This document shows, piece after piece, positions 6,056 to 6,421 of a stretch of DNA of 6,421 nt; position 1 is the first letter of the stretch, and every line of letters begins with the position of its first letter. Where the stretch lies: assembly GCA_001940655.1 (NCBI GenBank), contig MBAA01000181.1, positions 7,104-13,524 of the forward strand. Reading direction: 5' to 3'. The notes beneath the pieces were generated by a model. It searched no databases. It had not been told where the DNA came from and worked only from the letters and a program-made list of their open reading frames with translations. Source of the DNA: Promethearchaeota archaeon CR_4 (GTDB lineage: Archaea; Asgardarchaeota; Lokiarchaeia; Sigyniarchaeales; CR-4). A program made the position numbers and the translations under genes.

Positions 6056-6421
6056 CTAATCAAATGGAACCTGTAATTTCCGTAACTTTTGATATAATCT
6101 TCGCACTCTCAACCCAATCTTTGTCCATGTAAAATTGTTGATTATTTGGTTGTATGCTTTTTCTTTTAATTTTTGTTCCAAAACTATGTCTGAGAAAAAT
6201 TGGTGTAAGGCTCGTTTAATTGCGTTCACATCGCCAGGTTTCACAAGGAAACCTGAATCATTCAATATATATTTTATATCTCCAACATCCGTGGCGATAC
6301 ATGGTATACTAGCAATCATTGATTCCAATAATACATTGGGAAAACCTTCGACATACGAAGTTAATGCGGTTAACCGGGAGTTAGATATAATGCGCGGAAC
6401 ATCGTTCCTCTGTCCTAATAT
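6056..6421 (-). CDS. GT4-family glycosyltransferase, C-terminal fragment (5' partial)
   Basis: The frame is open through the right edge, giving 121 visible residues; a TTG at 6328 is merely an internal Leu codon. The fragment starts with ILGQRNDVPR (1-10), the usual FxGxxxDV loop, and continues to the EX7E donor motif VEGFPNVLLE with E25 and E33. ATDVGDIKYIL (43-53) and SGFLVKPGD (56-64) follow, as is typical of GT4 nucleotide-sugar binding. The tail, NNFTWTKIGLRVRRLYQKL (95-113), closely resembles the tail of the downstream GT4 protein (DWTKLARKIYVIYQK), suggesting related or paralogous enzymes. Unlike its neighbour, this one keeps the canonical VG...GFLV segment. The N-terminal acceptor domain lies outside the window, so the acceptor class cannot be judged. 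It is the upstream member of a probable two-gene or longer unit on this strand. Confidence 0.87.
   Translation of the reverse strand: MLGQRNDVPRIISNSRLTALTSYVEGFPNVLLESMIASIPCIATDVGDIKYILNDSGFLVKPGDVNAIKRALHQFFSDIVLEQKLKEKAYNQIINNFTWTKIGLRVRRLYQKLRKLQVPFD

Noticed and set aside
6056..6328. Treating the right-edge gene as a 90-residue protein starting at TTG 6328
   Set aside because: The frame stays open to the edge, and the upstream residues include the first Glu of the EX7E motif and the GQRNDVP loop, so the TTG is an internal Leu codon.
1..6421. CRISPR array, insertion sequence, tRNA or rRNA
   Set aside because: No regularly spaced repeats, transposase frames with terminal inverted repeats, tRNA cloverleaf signals or rRNA-like stretches were seen on either strand.

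Overview
The window is a piece of what looks like a cell-surface glycan or glycoconjugate biosynthesis locus from a moderately AT-rich, probably archaeal genome. The archaeal reading rests on TATA-like AT-rich boxes about 25-55 bp before start codons, a GTGAT-type ribosome binding site before the small gene, a GTG start that fits a leaderless transcript, and a polytopic GT-C protein with an STT3/AglB-like layout. None of these is decisive and no taxonomic marker gene is present. An Asgard-type or other uncultivated archaeon is possible, but that is a guess.

Layout, left to right. (1) The C-terminal half of a drug/metabolite-transporter (DMT/EamA-like) membrane protein runs in from the left edge on the + strand and ends at 607, followed by a short hairpin. 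(2) A 298-bp AT-rich spacer leads to a promoter-like box and a perfect GGGTTC-GT-GAACCC palindrome that touches the next start codon. (3) A 761-residue membrane protein with about 17-18 membrane segments, a DDPWFH motif and a C-terminal extracytoplasmic domain is a probable GT-C glycosyltransferase. (4) A 75-residue basic protein of unknown function follows, with its own ribosome binding site and a 10-bp stem-loop just past its stop. (5) A roughly 450-bp AT-rich non-coding stretch carries small repeats and palindromes. (6) A soluble GT2 glycosyltransferase of the dolichyl-phosphate sugar synthase type lies on + and converges, with an 11-bp coding overlap, on (7) a GT4 glycosyltransferase on the - strand. 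(8) Upstream of that, on the same strand, is the C-terminal part of a second GT4 enzyme that is cut by the right edge.

A plausible but inferred scheme is as follows. The GT4 enzymes build a glycan on a cytoplasmic lipid carrier from nucleotide sugars. The GT2 enzyme charges a polyprenyl phosphate with a single sugar. The GT-C protein uses such a lipid-linked sugar on the outer face of the membrane. The DMT protein could move a small metabolite and need not belong to the pathway. No mobile element, CRISPR array, tRNA or rRNA was seen.
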